DNA of 64,000 bases from Spirosoma sp. Its GTDB lineage: Bacteria; Bacteroidota; Bacteroidia; Cytophagales; Spirosomataceae. The position numbers were made by a program, and so were the translations under genes. Every line of letters begins with the position of its first letter. Within the stretch, counting starts at the first letter, position 1. A model generated the notes under the pieces. That model ran no database searches, was not told where the DNA came from, and worked only from the letters and a program-made list of their open reading frames with translations. Location of the stretch: the NCBI RefSeq assembly GCF_026391055.1, contig NZ_JAPLET010000019.1, positions 186,001 through 250,000 of the forward strand, written 5' to 3'. This document shows positions 28,500 to 36,314 of the stretch, one piece after another.

Positions 28500-28546
28500 G
28501 TATACAGATTACGGGTTATACTACCAATATTACTGGTTCTGGCAGG
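28500..28546. promoter_or_regulatory. Candidate operator shared with 39302-39348
   Basis: Matches 39302-39348 at 34 of 47 ungapped positions (32 of the first 41), including GTATACA, ATTACGG, CTACCA and TTAC. It ends 6 bp before the -33 region of the predicted AraC promoter, the usual place for an AraC-type activator site. Confidence 0.55.
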
Positions 28547-28552
28547 ATCAGG

Positions 28553-28582
28553 CTGCAAAACCCACGCAATGCACTAATTTTG
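28553..28582 (+). promoter_or_regulatory. Putative promoter of AraC-family gene
   Basis: A perfect -7 element TAATTTTG (28575-28582; consensus TAnnTTTG) with CTG (28553-28555) 19 bp upstream in the -33 position. The start codon is 23 bp downstream. Confidence 0.45.
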
Positions 28583-28605
28583 AACTTGTTAAAACAAACC
28601 GTGCT

Positions 28606-29508
28606 ATGGACCTTTTGCGACGATTTGAGACTGTCAATGAGTACAATATTTTCAACAATACAGAAACACGTCACCCGCTGGTGAGTGTGATTGATATGTC
28701 GAAGGCTAACCCAAGGCAAATTTCGACTATGCATTATGGGTTATACGCTATCTTATTAAAAGACGTCAAATGCGGTGATCTTCGTTACGGTCGGCATACC
28801 TACGATTATCAGGAAGGCACGCTGGTATTTATTGCACCCGGGCAGGTAATCAGCGTTGAAAATGCCGGAGAAGTTTATCAACCCAAAGGGTATGCAGTTG
28901 TTTTTCATCCTAATCTGATCCATGGTACTGCTCTGGGACGGCATATTCAGGATTACTCCTTCTTCGGGTATCAATCGAATGAGGCCCTGCATTTGTCTGA
29001 ACGGGAAAGGAAAATTGTACTGGACTGTTTTTCGAAAATCGATTATGAATTAGAACATGCCGTCGACAAGCACAGTAAGCGATTGATTGTCTCCAACATC
29101 GAGCTGTTATTAGATTACTGTGTCCGTTTTTACGACCGGCAGTTTATCACCCGTGATACCGTGCATCAGGGTGTTCTGGAACGGTTCGAGGCCTTGCTGA
29201 ACGCGTATTATCAGACCGATAAGCCCTTCACAATTGGGTTGCCTTCGGTAGCCTGGTGCGCTGGAGAATTGAACCTGTCGGCCAACTATTTTGGCGATCT
29301 GGTGAAAAAAGAATCAGGAAAAACAGCGCAGGAGTATATTCAGTCGAAAGTGATGGATGTAGCTAAAGCGCGACTCTTTGAACCCGACAAATCCATTAGT
29401 CAAATCGCTTATGAGCTGGGTTTTAAATACCCTCAACATTTCAACCGATTGTTTAAACAGCGGGTTGGTCAATCGCCCAATGAGTACCGGATGCTACAGC
29501 AGAATTGA
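28606..29508 (+). CDS. AraC-family transcriptional regulator
   Basis: 300 residues: an N-terminal cupin-like sensing domain (about 35-130, YDYQEGTLVFIAPGQVISV) and a C-terminal AraC double helix-turn-helix (about 200-298, LNLSANYFGDLVKKESGKTAQEYI and ISQIAYELGFKYPQHFNRLFKQ). It is a close paralogue in layout of the regulator at 33297. Divergent from the aldo/keto reductase and slightly upstream of a monooxygenase-like gene, it probably controls both. ATG at 28606 follows a good -7 element. Confidence 0.93.
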   Translation: MDLLRRFETVNEYNIFNNTETRHPLVSVIDMSKANPRQISTMHYGLYAILLKDVKCGDLRYGRHTYDYQEGTLVFIAPGQVISVENAGEVYQPKGYAVVFHPNLIHGTALGRHIQDYSFFGYQSNEALHLSERERKIVLDCFSKIDYELEHAVDKHSKRLIVSNIELLLDYCVRFYDRQFITRDTVHQGVLERFEALLNAYYQTDKPFTIGLPSVAWCAGELNLSANYFGDLVKKESGKTAQEYIQSKVMDVAKARLFEPDKSISQIAYELGFKYPQHFNRLFKQRVGQSPNEYRMLQQN

Positions 29509-29570
29509 GCGATATTAAGAACAGCATTACCATGACAGAAAACCTCTTAACTGTTAAAAGCTACCTAATT

Positions 29571-29966
29571 ATGATTCGTTTCAGCCGATTGTGGCAGCTG
29601 ATGACGGCTGGTCTGCTGCTTATGCTATCGGCTGGTCATACATTCAGTCAACCCAAACCGCAAATGGTGCGAATGGCCAAAATCGTTGTCGACCCAGCTC
29701 AACTGGAGGCTTACAAAGCGGCTCTCAAGGAGGAAATCGAAGCCTCTGTGCGCCTTGAGCCCGGTGTCCTGACGTTATATGCCATGACAGAAAAGGACAA
29801 TCCCACGCACATCACAATTCTGGAGATTTATGCGAATACCGATGCCTACAAGGCGCATATTCAGACACCCCATTTCCTGAAATACAAAACCGGCACCAAG
29901 GACATGGTGAAGGCACTGGAACTGGTGGAGACGGTTCCGCTCGTACCCGACATGAAGATTAAATAG
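29571..29966 (+). CDS. Exported ABM-family (quinol monooxygenase-like) protein
   Basis: 131 residues from ATG 29571: a signal peptide (LWQLMTAGLLLMLSAGHTFSQ) and an antibiotic-biosynthesis-monooxygenase dimeric alpha/beta-barrel (MVRMAKIVVDPAQLEAYKAAL, GVLTLYAM, PTHITILEIYANTDAYKAHIQTPHF). Such proteins act on quinols or aromatic substrates without cofactor, or are inactive. The frame extends upstream to a TTG overlapping the AraC stop, but the internal ATG is preferred because it places the signal peptide at the N-terminus. It is probably co-transcribed with the AraC gene. Confidence 0.82.
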   Translation: MIRFSRLWQLMTAGLLLMLSAGHTFSQPKPQMVRMAKIVVDPAQLEAYKAALKEEIEASVRLEPGVLTLYAMTEKDNPTHITILEIYANTDAYKAHIQTPHFLKYKTGTKDMVKALELVETVPLVPDMKIK

Positions 29967-30109
29967 CGGTGCTGAACATGAGTGTATATAGGCTAATAAC
30001 CACCTTCGGGCTACCCATCCGGGGCAGAACAAATGAATGCGTCAGTCAGAATCTGCCCCATACCTAAATTGACTATCTTTAGGCGGTATCTATTGACCAG
30101 CACCTACAC

Positions 30110-32152
30110 ATGACAAACTGTAACAGTATCGTTTACGTCTCTCTAATGCTATTGTTGGCAGTTGCCTGTCAGCGAGCGGCCACACCAACAACAACTATTC
30201 CGACAACGAAACGCGTCGTTATAACAGGAATCGACCCGTCTAAAAAACCCGGCGATGATTTTTTTAAATACGCCAATGGCATCTGGACTGATACTGCCCG
30301 AATACCCGAAAGTCAGGCCGGTGTAGGAGCGTATTCGTTCATGAATTACCCGCAGCGCATCCGGCTGCAAGGCATTCTGGACAGTGTTTCGTCCAGGCAA
30401 TTTCCAGCAGGGAGTATTGAACAAAAGGTGGGCGATTTCTATGCGTCAGGCATGGATGTAACCGCCATTGACAAACGCGGGTATGAACCCATTAAGCCCC
30501 TGCTCACTCGAATCGACGCGCTGACCGATGTACCTGGGGTATTGAAGCTGGTGGCTGAAGAACAAAAGGCAGGAGATCGGTCCATCATTGGTTTTTACGT
30601 TGGCCCCGATAACAAGCGAAGTTCGATCAATATTGCGCAGTTCAGCCAAACCGGAATAGGCCTGCCTGAACGGGATTACTACTTTAAGACCGATTCATCG
30701 ACCAGCTTGATTCAGAAAGCGTACCGAAACTACCTCACGCGCCTGTTTGAACTCACCGGCACTGATGCAAATACGGCCCGAAAAAATGCATCCGTTACCT
30801 ACGACATCGAAAAACAACTGGCCACCGCGCATCGAACGAACATCGAACGTCGGGACGTAAAGGCAAACTATAATAAACTGGCGATTGCTGACCTTGCCCA
30901 AAAACAGCCTACTCTAAACTGGCCGACGTTATTATCTAACTTAGGCGTACAGGCTGATTCTGTCAACGTAGCACAGCCGGGATATTACGACAAGCTGAAC
31001 ACGATGTTAACGTCCGTTTCCATCGAAGACTGGAAGGTCTATTTGAAAGCCCATGCCCTGACCAACTATGCCGGTTACCTGAGTCAACCATTTGTGGACG
31101 AGTCGTTTGCATATTCGAAGATTCTGACCGGACAGGCGGCTAAAAAAACAAGGGCAGAGGAAATGACACAGGTGGTCGATGGATCGCTCGGCGAGGCACT
31201 GGCCCAGATATACGTAAAAAAATACTTTCCGGAAGAAGCCAAAAAACGGATAACGGCTTTGGTAAACAATCTCAAAAAGGCTTTTGAAGCCCGGATCAAT
31301 AAGCTCGATTGGATGAGCGATTCGACCAAAAGCCGGGCGAAAGAAAAACTGTACGCCTTTACCGAGAAAATCGGCTATCCCGACAAATGGCGGGATTACT
31401 CGACGGTGGACGTAAAACGAGATGCTTACTTTGAAAACCGTTTGTCGGCAAACAAAAATGATTATCTCCAAAGCGTCGCCAAAGTAGGGAAGCCGGTCGA
31501 CCGTACGGAATGGCATACCACTCCACCCACAGTAACGGCCTATAATAATCCTCCACTTAATGAAATCGTTTTTCCGGCGGGTATCTTGCAGCCGCCCTAC
31601 TTCGATGTGAATGCCGACGACGCGCTGAACTACGGCGGTGTCGGTATGGTGATTGGTCACGAAATAACCCACTCGTTCGACGATCAGGGCGCGCAATTCG
31701 ACAAAGTCGGCAACGTAACGAACTGGTGGACCAAAGATGATTACGCCAAATTTAAAGCCAGAACAAACCAGGTAATCGATCAATACAACAAGTTTACCGT
31801 GCTGGACTCGGTACACGTAAAAGGGGCGTTAACGGTAGGTGAAAACACGGCCGACATTGCCGGGGTGGCTATTGCCTACGATGCCTTCAAACTGACCGAG
31901 CAGGGAAAGAGCACAGCGAAACTCGATGGCTTTACGCCCGATCAACGGTTCTTCATCTCGATCGCCCGAATTTGGCGCGTAAAAACCAGAGATGCTTACA
32001 TGGGCATGTACGTCAATACGAACCCGCACTCACCCGCCAAGTGGCGCGTAAACGGTCCGCTGATGAACTTCACGCCGTTTTACAACGCCTTCGATGTGAA
32101 ACCTGGCGATAAGATGTACAAACCTGAAAAGGACAGGATTGTCGTTTGGTAA
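30110..32152 (+). CDS. M13-family zinc metallopeptidase (PepO/neprilysin-like) lipoprotein
   Basis: 680-residue exported endopeptidase. A lipoprotein-type signal (SLMLLLAVACQRAA) leads to the M13 N-terminal helical domain (DPSKKPGDDFFKYANGIW) and the catalytic domain. Zinc ligands are His517 and His521 in GHEITH with catalytic Glu518, and third ligand Glu578 in ENTADIAG. The substrate-binding NAYY/F block reads TAYNNP, a mild variant, and the C-terminal KMYKPEKDRIVVW is close to the usual end (W where CxxW occurs). Monocistronic with its own terminator. Confidence 0.95.
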   Translation: MTNCNSIVYVSLMLLLAVACQRAATPTTTIPTTKRVVITGIDPSKKPGDDFFKYANGIWTDTARIPESQAGVGAYSFMNYPQRIRLQGILDSVSSRQFPAGSIEQKVGDFYASGMDVTAIDKRGYEPIKPLLTRIDALTDVPGVLKLVAEEQKAGDRSIIGFYVGPDNKRSSINIAQFSQTGIGLPERDYYFKTDSSTSLIQKAYRNYLTRLFELTGTDANTARKNASVTYDIEKQLATAHRTNIERRDVKANYNKLAIADLAQKQPTLNWPTLLSNLGVQADSVNVAQPGYYDKLNTMLTSVSIEDWKVYLKAHALTNYAGYLSQPFVDESFAYSKILTGQAAKKTRAEEMTQVVDGSLGEALAQIYVKKYFPEEAKKRITALVNNLKKAFEARINKLDWMSDSTKSRAKEKLYAFTEKIGYPDKWRDYSTVDVKRDAYFENRLSANKNDYLQSVAKVGKPVDRTEWHTTPPTVTAYNNPPLNEIVFPAGILQPPYFDVNADDALNYGGVGMVIGHEITHSFDDQGAQFDKVGNVTNWWTKDDYAKFKARTNQVIDQYNKFTVLDSVHVKGALTVGENTADIAGVAIAYDAFKLTEQGKSTAKLDGFTPDQRFFISIARIWRVKTRDAYMGMYVNTNPHSPAKWRVNGPLMNFTPFYNAFDVKPGDKMYKPEKDRIVVW

Positions 32153-32170
32153 AAATAGGTCTGACACATA

Positions 32171-32203
32171 AAAATGGGAACCGCGACAAACGGTTCCCAT
32201 TTT
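32171..32203 (+). terminator. Terminator after M13 peptidase gene
   Basis: Perfect 13-bp arms AAAATGGGAACCG (32171-32183) and its complement (32191-32203) around a 7-nt loop, the 3' arm ending in TTTT, 18 bp after the stop. Confidence 0.8.
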
Positions 32204-32257
32204 GACTACAAATACCCTCAATTAGACTACAGGCAGCGAATGGCAGGTTTCGACCTT

Positions 32258-32299
32258 TGATGTATCATTAACAAGTAAGGTATACGACATGATACATCA
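32258..32299. promoter_or_regulatory. 11-bp inverted repeat, candidate operator for SDR gene
   Basis: Perfect arms TGATGTATCAT (32258-32268) and ATGATACATCA (32289-32299) separated by 20 bp. The right arm contains an ATG, which argues that translation starts at the next in-frame ATG (32307). It could be a dimeric regulator site or an mRNA hairpin. Confidence 0.5.
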
Positions 32300-32306
32300 C
32301 AACGAA

Positions 32307-33170
32307 ATGGCAAGCAGTCAACCTGCGCTGACGCCTGTAGCATCTACTAAAGTCTGGTTCATTACAGGTACTTCGCGCGGATTTGGACGCGTTTGGGCCG
32401 AAGCTGCCCTTAAGCGTGGCGACAAAGTAGCGGCAACCGCCCGCAAGCTGGAAAGCATTGCCGACCTGAACGATACATACGGCAATAATGTACTGACACT
32501 CGCGCTCGACGTAACCCAGCCCGAACAAGTTAAAGCGGCCGTAACGCAAGCTCACGCTCACTTTGGCAAGCTTGATATTGTGTTTAATAATGCCGGGTAT
32601 TCACTGGTTGGCACCATTGAGGAAGCCAGCGCAGATGATATTCGCGCTCTTTACGAGACGAATGTTATCGGGCCGGTTTCTGTCATTCAGGCGGCCTTGC
32701 CCTTATTGAGAGAGCAGGGTGGCGGTCACATTCTTGGTACATCGAGCAACCTAGGCCATGTAACCTTACCGGTGATTGGCTACTATTGCTCGTCAAAATG
32801 GGCATTTGAAGCAATTCATGAAAGTCTGGCTACGGAGGTTAAGCCGTTTGGCATCAACGTAACAATTATTGAACCGGGGGCCTATGCCACCGAATTTGGA
32901 AGTCAGGAATCGCTGAAGTTTGCTCAGGGACTCGACATCTACGCTGATTTCAAAGCCCATTTTTTCGGGAGTTTAGGCTCCCAGGAAAGAGGTGATCCAA
33001 CGGCAACACCCGAAGCACTTTTTGCCGTTGTCGATGCCGAAAACCCTCCACTACGGTTCTTTCTGGGCAGTCATAATTTGCCCTCGGTACGCACGGCCTA
33101 TGCGGAGCGACTGGCAACATGGGAAGAATGGGCGGAGGTTTCCAACTCAGCTCAGGATAGGGCCAATTAG
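32307..33170 (+). CDS. Short-chain dehydrogenase/reductase
   Basis: 287-residue classical SDR. Rossmann motif FITGTSRGFGR, NNAG at the fourth strand, and the active-site YCSSK (YxxxK) preceded by a Ser in GTSSNLG. A 20-residue disordered leader precedes the first strand. An in-frame ATG at 32289 lies inside the right arm of an inverted repeat, so 32307 (MASSQP) is preferred. The gene sits upstream of a parallel AraC regulator and behaves as one of the redox genes of this region. Substrate unknown. Confidence 0.9.
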   Translation: MASSQPALTPVASTKVWFITGTSRGFGRVWAEAALKRGDKVAATARKLESIADLNDTYGNNVLTLALDVTQPEQVKAAVTQAHAHFGKLDIVFNNAGYSLVGTIEEASADDIRALYETNVIGPVSVIQAALPLLREQGGGHILGTSSNLGHVTLPVIGYYCSSKWAFEAIHESLATEVKPFGINVTIIEPGAYATEFGSQESLKFAQGLDIYADFKAHFFGSLGSQERGDPTATPEALFAVVDAENPPLRFFLGSHNLPSVRTAYAERLATWEEWAEVSNSAQDRAN

Positions 33171-33178
33171 GGAAGTAC

Positions 33179-33210
33179 CTCCTCGGTCTGCCAAGACCCA
33201 GACCGAGGAG
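33179..33210 (+). terminator. Terminator after SDR gene
   Basis: Perfect 12-bp arms CTCCTCGGTCTG (33179-33190) and its complement (33199-33210), 8-nt loop, followed by ACAATTTTGTTTT. Eight bases after the SDR stop. Confidence 0.75.
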
Positions 33211-33251
33211 ACAATTTTGTTTTGTCGGCAAAAAAGCCGCTGAGTAAACGT

Positions 33252-33282
33252 TTGCACATCTTTCCAGTATCGATTATCTTTT
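33252..33282 (+). promoter_or_regulatory. Putative promoter of second AraC gene
   Basis: TTG (33252-33254) and TATCTTTT (33275-33282), spacing 20 bp, matching the Bacteroidota TTG/TAnnTTTG pattern except the final base. The ATG is 15 bp further on, so the leader would be very short. Confidence 0.4.
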
Positions 33283-33296
33283 TTGCATACTAAGCC

Positions 33297-34217
33297 ATGA
33301 AAAAAGAAGAAAACGGCCCTTATAAAATCGAATCGCTGGCCGATGCGCACCGCGCCTTTGGTTTGCCAACCCCTAAGCATCCGTTGGTTAGCCTCATCAA
33401 TGGTGCCCATCACCCTGTAGCCATGAATGCAATCCCAGGTGCTCATGTGCTGGGATTCTACAAACTATCGTATAAACCAAAACTCAGTGGTCGGTTGAAG
33501 TACGGCCAGAGTTATTACGATTTTGATGAAGGTGGCTTATTATTCGCTTCGCCCGGACAGGTAATCGGCAGCAATCACGACGATGGGAGCATCTGTTCGC
33601 AGTATACGTTGCTCATTCATCCGGATTTCTTTTTAGGTTATCCGCTGGCCAAAACCATCAGTCAATATGGCTTCTTCTCGTATTCGACCAATGAAACGCT
33701 GCATCTTTCGGAAGATGAAAAAGCAACGATCATGGATCTCTTTAAAATGATCGAAAAGGAATTAAATAGCCGAATCGACGATTTTAGCCAGGACGTTATT
33801 ATTGCTCAAATCGAGTTGATGATGAACTATGCAAATCGCTTTTACAAACGTCAGTTCATCACCCGTAAAGCCATAAACCATGATCTGTTACAAAAGCTGG
33901 AAGAGCTGTTGAATCACTATTTTACCGACGAAACGTCATTACGTCAGGGCTTGCCGACTGTCGCCTATCTCGCTGACCAGTTAAACCTGTCGCCTAGTTA
34001 TTTAAGCGATATGCTACGGTCATTGATCGGGCAGAATGCCCAGCAGTATATTCACGACAAAGTAATCTCGACCGCAAAAGAAAAACTATCTACCACAAAT
34101 TTGTCAGTAACCGAAGTGGCGTATGCATTGGGATTCGAGCACTCACAATCATTCAGCAAACTCTTTAAAACAAAAACCCAGCTGTCTCCCCTGGAATTCA
34201 GACGGTCGTTCAATTGA
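33297..34217 (+). CDS. AraC-family transcriptional regulator, second copy
   Basis: 306 residues with the same layout as the protein at 28606: cupin-like domain (YYDFDEGGLLFASPGQVIG) and C-terminal AraC HTH (LNLSPSYLSDMLRSLIGQNAQQYIHDKV, VTEVAYALGFEHSQSFSKLFKTK). Shared stretches such as FYKRQFITRKAIN versus FYDRQFITRDTVH mark the two as paralogues. It lies between an SDR gene and another AraC gene and likely controls one of the neighbouring oxidoreductases. Confidence 0.92.
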   Translation: MKKEENGPYKIESLADAHRAFGLPTPKHPLVSLINGAHHPVAMNAIPGAHVLGFYKLSYKPKLSGRLKYGQSYYDFDEGGLLFASPGQVIGSNHDDGSICSQYTLLIHPDFFLGYPLAKTISQYGFFSYSTNETLHLSEDEKATIMDLFKMIEKELNSRIDDFSQDVIIAQIELMMNYANRFYKRQFITRKAINHDLLQKLEELLNHYFTDETSLRQGLPTVAYLADQLNLSPSYLSDMLRSLIGQNAQQYIHDKVISTAKEKLSTTNLSVTEVAYALGFEHSQSFSKLFKTKTQLSPLEFRRSFN

Positions 34218-34299
34218 ACAGACTATTGCATAACCTGCTTTTTCTGCTGACTAGCTTTAAGCCTACTTACAAAGCGCTTATTTCCATTACTCTTAACCT

Positions 34300-35157
34300 A
34301 TGCAGCCCATCGAATCAGCGCTTACGCTCCATAGACAAAATAATAAACTTGCTATCCGTATTATTTCGCCCACGTTCGGACATCTTCCTCCCGAAATCGC
34401 CCAACAATATGGCCTGACGCACCGTAAACCGCATTACTTTTTTCTTTTTATGTTTGATGGGCAATCCCGACATGGTGTGGATCTCCAGCAATTCGATGTA
34501 AAGGCTAACGAACTCCTCTTTATCTTGCCTCATCAAATCCACCGCTTACCGGCCAGCAAAGAAGATACGAACTATGTCAAGCTGGGTTTTGATGACAACT
34601 GCCTTTCTCTATTACCCAAACAATATCCCTTTCTTATCAACCCGTTCAACACCCAAAAAATACAATTTACGGCATTGGCGGCTGCCCGATTAAAATCCAT
34701 TTTCGATGTACTGCTCAATTTATTAAGTGCCCCAGAAACAGAACCTGAGCTTATCCTGGCCCACCTTAACAGCCTGCTAACCGAAATTAATTTGGCTTAT
34801 TTTGCCACCGGCAAAAGTCTAGCCACCGACAAACTTTCTGTATACATCCGCTTCAAACTCTTTGTGGAAGATAACCTCACCGATCATATAAGCATCCACG
34901 AAATTGCCCGGCAACTCGCTCTCAACACCAATAGTTTATATACCATCGTTAAGCATTACTCCGGATTGTCACCCAAAGAATACATTACCAACCGGCTCAT
35001 TCTGGAAGCCAAACGTCGTCTTTACTATGCGGAGAGTTCCATCAAAGAACTAGCCTACGACCTTGGTTTCAATGATCCTGATTACTTCTCCCGCTTGTTT
35101 AAAAAAGTGTCGGGTCAAACCATAGCGGCCTTCGTTCAGGATTTGTCAGGGAACTAA
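34300..35157 (+). CDS. AraC-family transcriptional regulator, third copy
   Basis: 285 residues. The N-terminal cupin (GQSRHGVDLQQFDVKANELLFILPHQIHRL) differs from the two neighbouring AraC proteins; the C-terminal HTH is standard (SIHEIARQLALNTNSLYTIVKHYSGLSPKEYITNRL, IKELAYDLGFNDPDYFSRLFKKVSG). It is followed 63 bp later by an aldo/keto reductase in the same direction, so the pair is probably one transcription unit. The start ATG (MQPIESALTLH) gives the usual cupin N-terminus. Confidence 0.9.
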   Translation: MQPIESALTLHRQNNKLAIRIISPTFGHLPPEIAQQYGLTHRKPHYFFLFMFDGQSRHGVDLQQFDVKANELLFILPHQIHRLPASKEDTNYVKLGFDDNCLSLLPKQYPFLINPFNTQKIQFTALAAARLKSIFDVLLNLLSAPETEPELILAHLNSLLTEINLAYFATGKSLATDKLSVYIRFKLFVEDNLTDHISIHEIARQLALNTNSLYTIVKHYSGLSPKEYITNRLILEAKRRLYYAESSIKELAYDLGFNDPDYFSRLFKKVSGQTIAAFVQDLSGN

Positions 35158-35220
35158 TGCGTTTTGTCCAGTTCACGGCCTGACGTTCTCAAGACCTTTG
35201 TTCGCATACTAACAAGCAAG

Positions 35221-36213
35221 ATGATGAACAGAAAACTAGGAACAAATGGCCCGCTCGTATCGGCCATCGGGTTAGGTTGCATGGGCATGTCGGGCGCTTA
35301 CGGAGAGTCCGACGAAAAAGAAGCCATTGCCACCATCGAAAGAGCCCTCGAACAGGGACACAACGTTTTAGATACGGCCGATTATTACGGGGCAGGCCAT
35401 AATGAGGAGTTGATTTCCAAGGCCATCAGTGGTAAACGCGACAAAGCGTTTCTCTCGGTAAAAACGGGTCAGTTATATACGCCCGGACCTAACGGGGCTA
35501 TGGGCCCGGGTCCGGTAAGTGGTCATCCTAACTACCTTCGCAACGCCGTTTTTTATAGCCTCCGCCGTCTTAAAACGGACTACATCGATCTCTACACACC
35601 GGCGCGGGTTGATCCGGCAATTCCTATTGAAGAAACGGTCGGTGCACTCGCCGATCTGGCTCAAAAAGGGGTGATTCGTTACATTGGCCTTTCGGAAGCA
35701 TCGGCCGATTCTATTCGTAAGGCCGCTACAGTACATGCCATCACCGCCTTACAGATCGAGTACTCACTCTGGAGCCGCGACATTGAAGCTCAAATTATGC
35801 CAACAATTCGGGAATTGGGCATCGGATTAGTCGCCTATGCCCCGCTAAGTAGAGGTTTTTTAAGCGGTGAAATAAGAACACCGGACGATCTCAAGGATAG
35901 TCGTGTCAACATGCCCCGCTACCAGGGAGAGAATTTCTATAAAAATCTGGAATTAGTGGAAACGATTAAAAGGCTGGCTATTGAAAAGAGCTGCACTGCA
36001 TCTCAGTTAGCGATTGCCTGGGTGCTCGCTCAGGGAGACGATATCATTACCATCCCCGGCTCCAAACGCATTAACCATCTGGAGGAAAATATCGCTTCCA
36101 AAAATGTAAAACTCACCCAGGTCGACCTGCAACGCATTGAAGAGATTATGCCAGCAGGAGTCGTATCCGGCACCCGCTACCCCGAACGATACATGAATGC
36201 CCTGAATCGGTAA
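35221..36213 (+). CDS. Aldo/keto reductase, second copy
   Basis: 330-residue NADPH-type aldo/keto reductase. Asp/Tyr lie in VLDTADYYGAGHNEELIS and Lys in FLSVKTG. The position of the usual catalytic His is DLYTPARVDP: the common YQHR is replaced by YTPAR, so the catalytic His is missing and activity may be altered. The cofactor loop ITIPGSKRINHLEENI is normal. Two ATGs at 35221 and 35224 start the usual MNRKLGTNG; the open frame to a TTG at 35164 is not needed. It is paired with the AraC gene upstream. Confidence 0.9.
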   Translation: MMNRKLGTNGPLVSAIGLGCMGMSGAYGESDEKEAIATIERALEQGHNVLDTADYYGAGHNEELISKAISGKRDKAFLSVKTGQLYTPGPNGAMGPGPVSGHPNYLRNAVFYSLRRLKTDYIDLYTPARVDPAIPIEETVGALADLAQKGVIRYIGLSEASADSIRKAATVHAITALQIEYSLWSRDIEAQIMPTIRELGIGLVAYAPLSRGFLSGEIRTPDDLKDSRVNMPRYQGENFYKNLELVETIKRLAIEKSCTASQLAIAWVLAQGDDIITIPGSKRINHLEENIASKNVKLTQVDLQRIEEIMPAGVVSGTRYPERYMNALNR

Positions 36214-36238
36214 ACGATTCTTTCTGTGCACAGCGATA

Positions 36239-36298
36239 TACATCATCAGTAGCCGACGATACGGCAAAAAAACGTTAACGTCGGCTACTGATGATGTA
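36239..36298. terminator. Inverted repeat between convergent genes
   Basis: Perfect 19-bp arms (36239-36257 and 36280-36298, core CATCAGTAGCCGAC) with a 22-nt loop containing AAAAAAA. It lies between the convergent aldo/keto reductase and molybdenum-hydroxylase genes and probably terminates both. Confidence 0.75.
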
Positions 36299-36314
36299 CC
36301 CAAATCGGTGCTGC

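Noticed and set aside
31007-31816. 269-codon open frame antisense to the M13 peptidase
   Set aside because: Overlaps the zinc-site region of the peptidase; no start context, domain or conservation argument.
35164-35220. N-terminal extension of the second aldo/keto reductase from a TTG
   Set aside because: The ATG pair at 35221 gives the standard family N-terminus; the extension has no counterpart.
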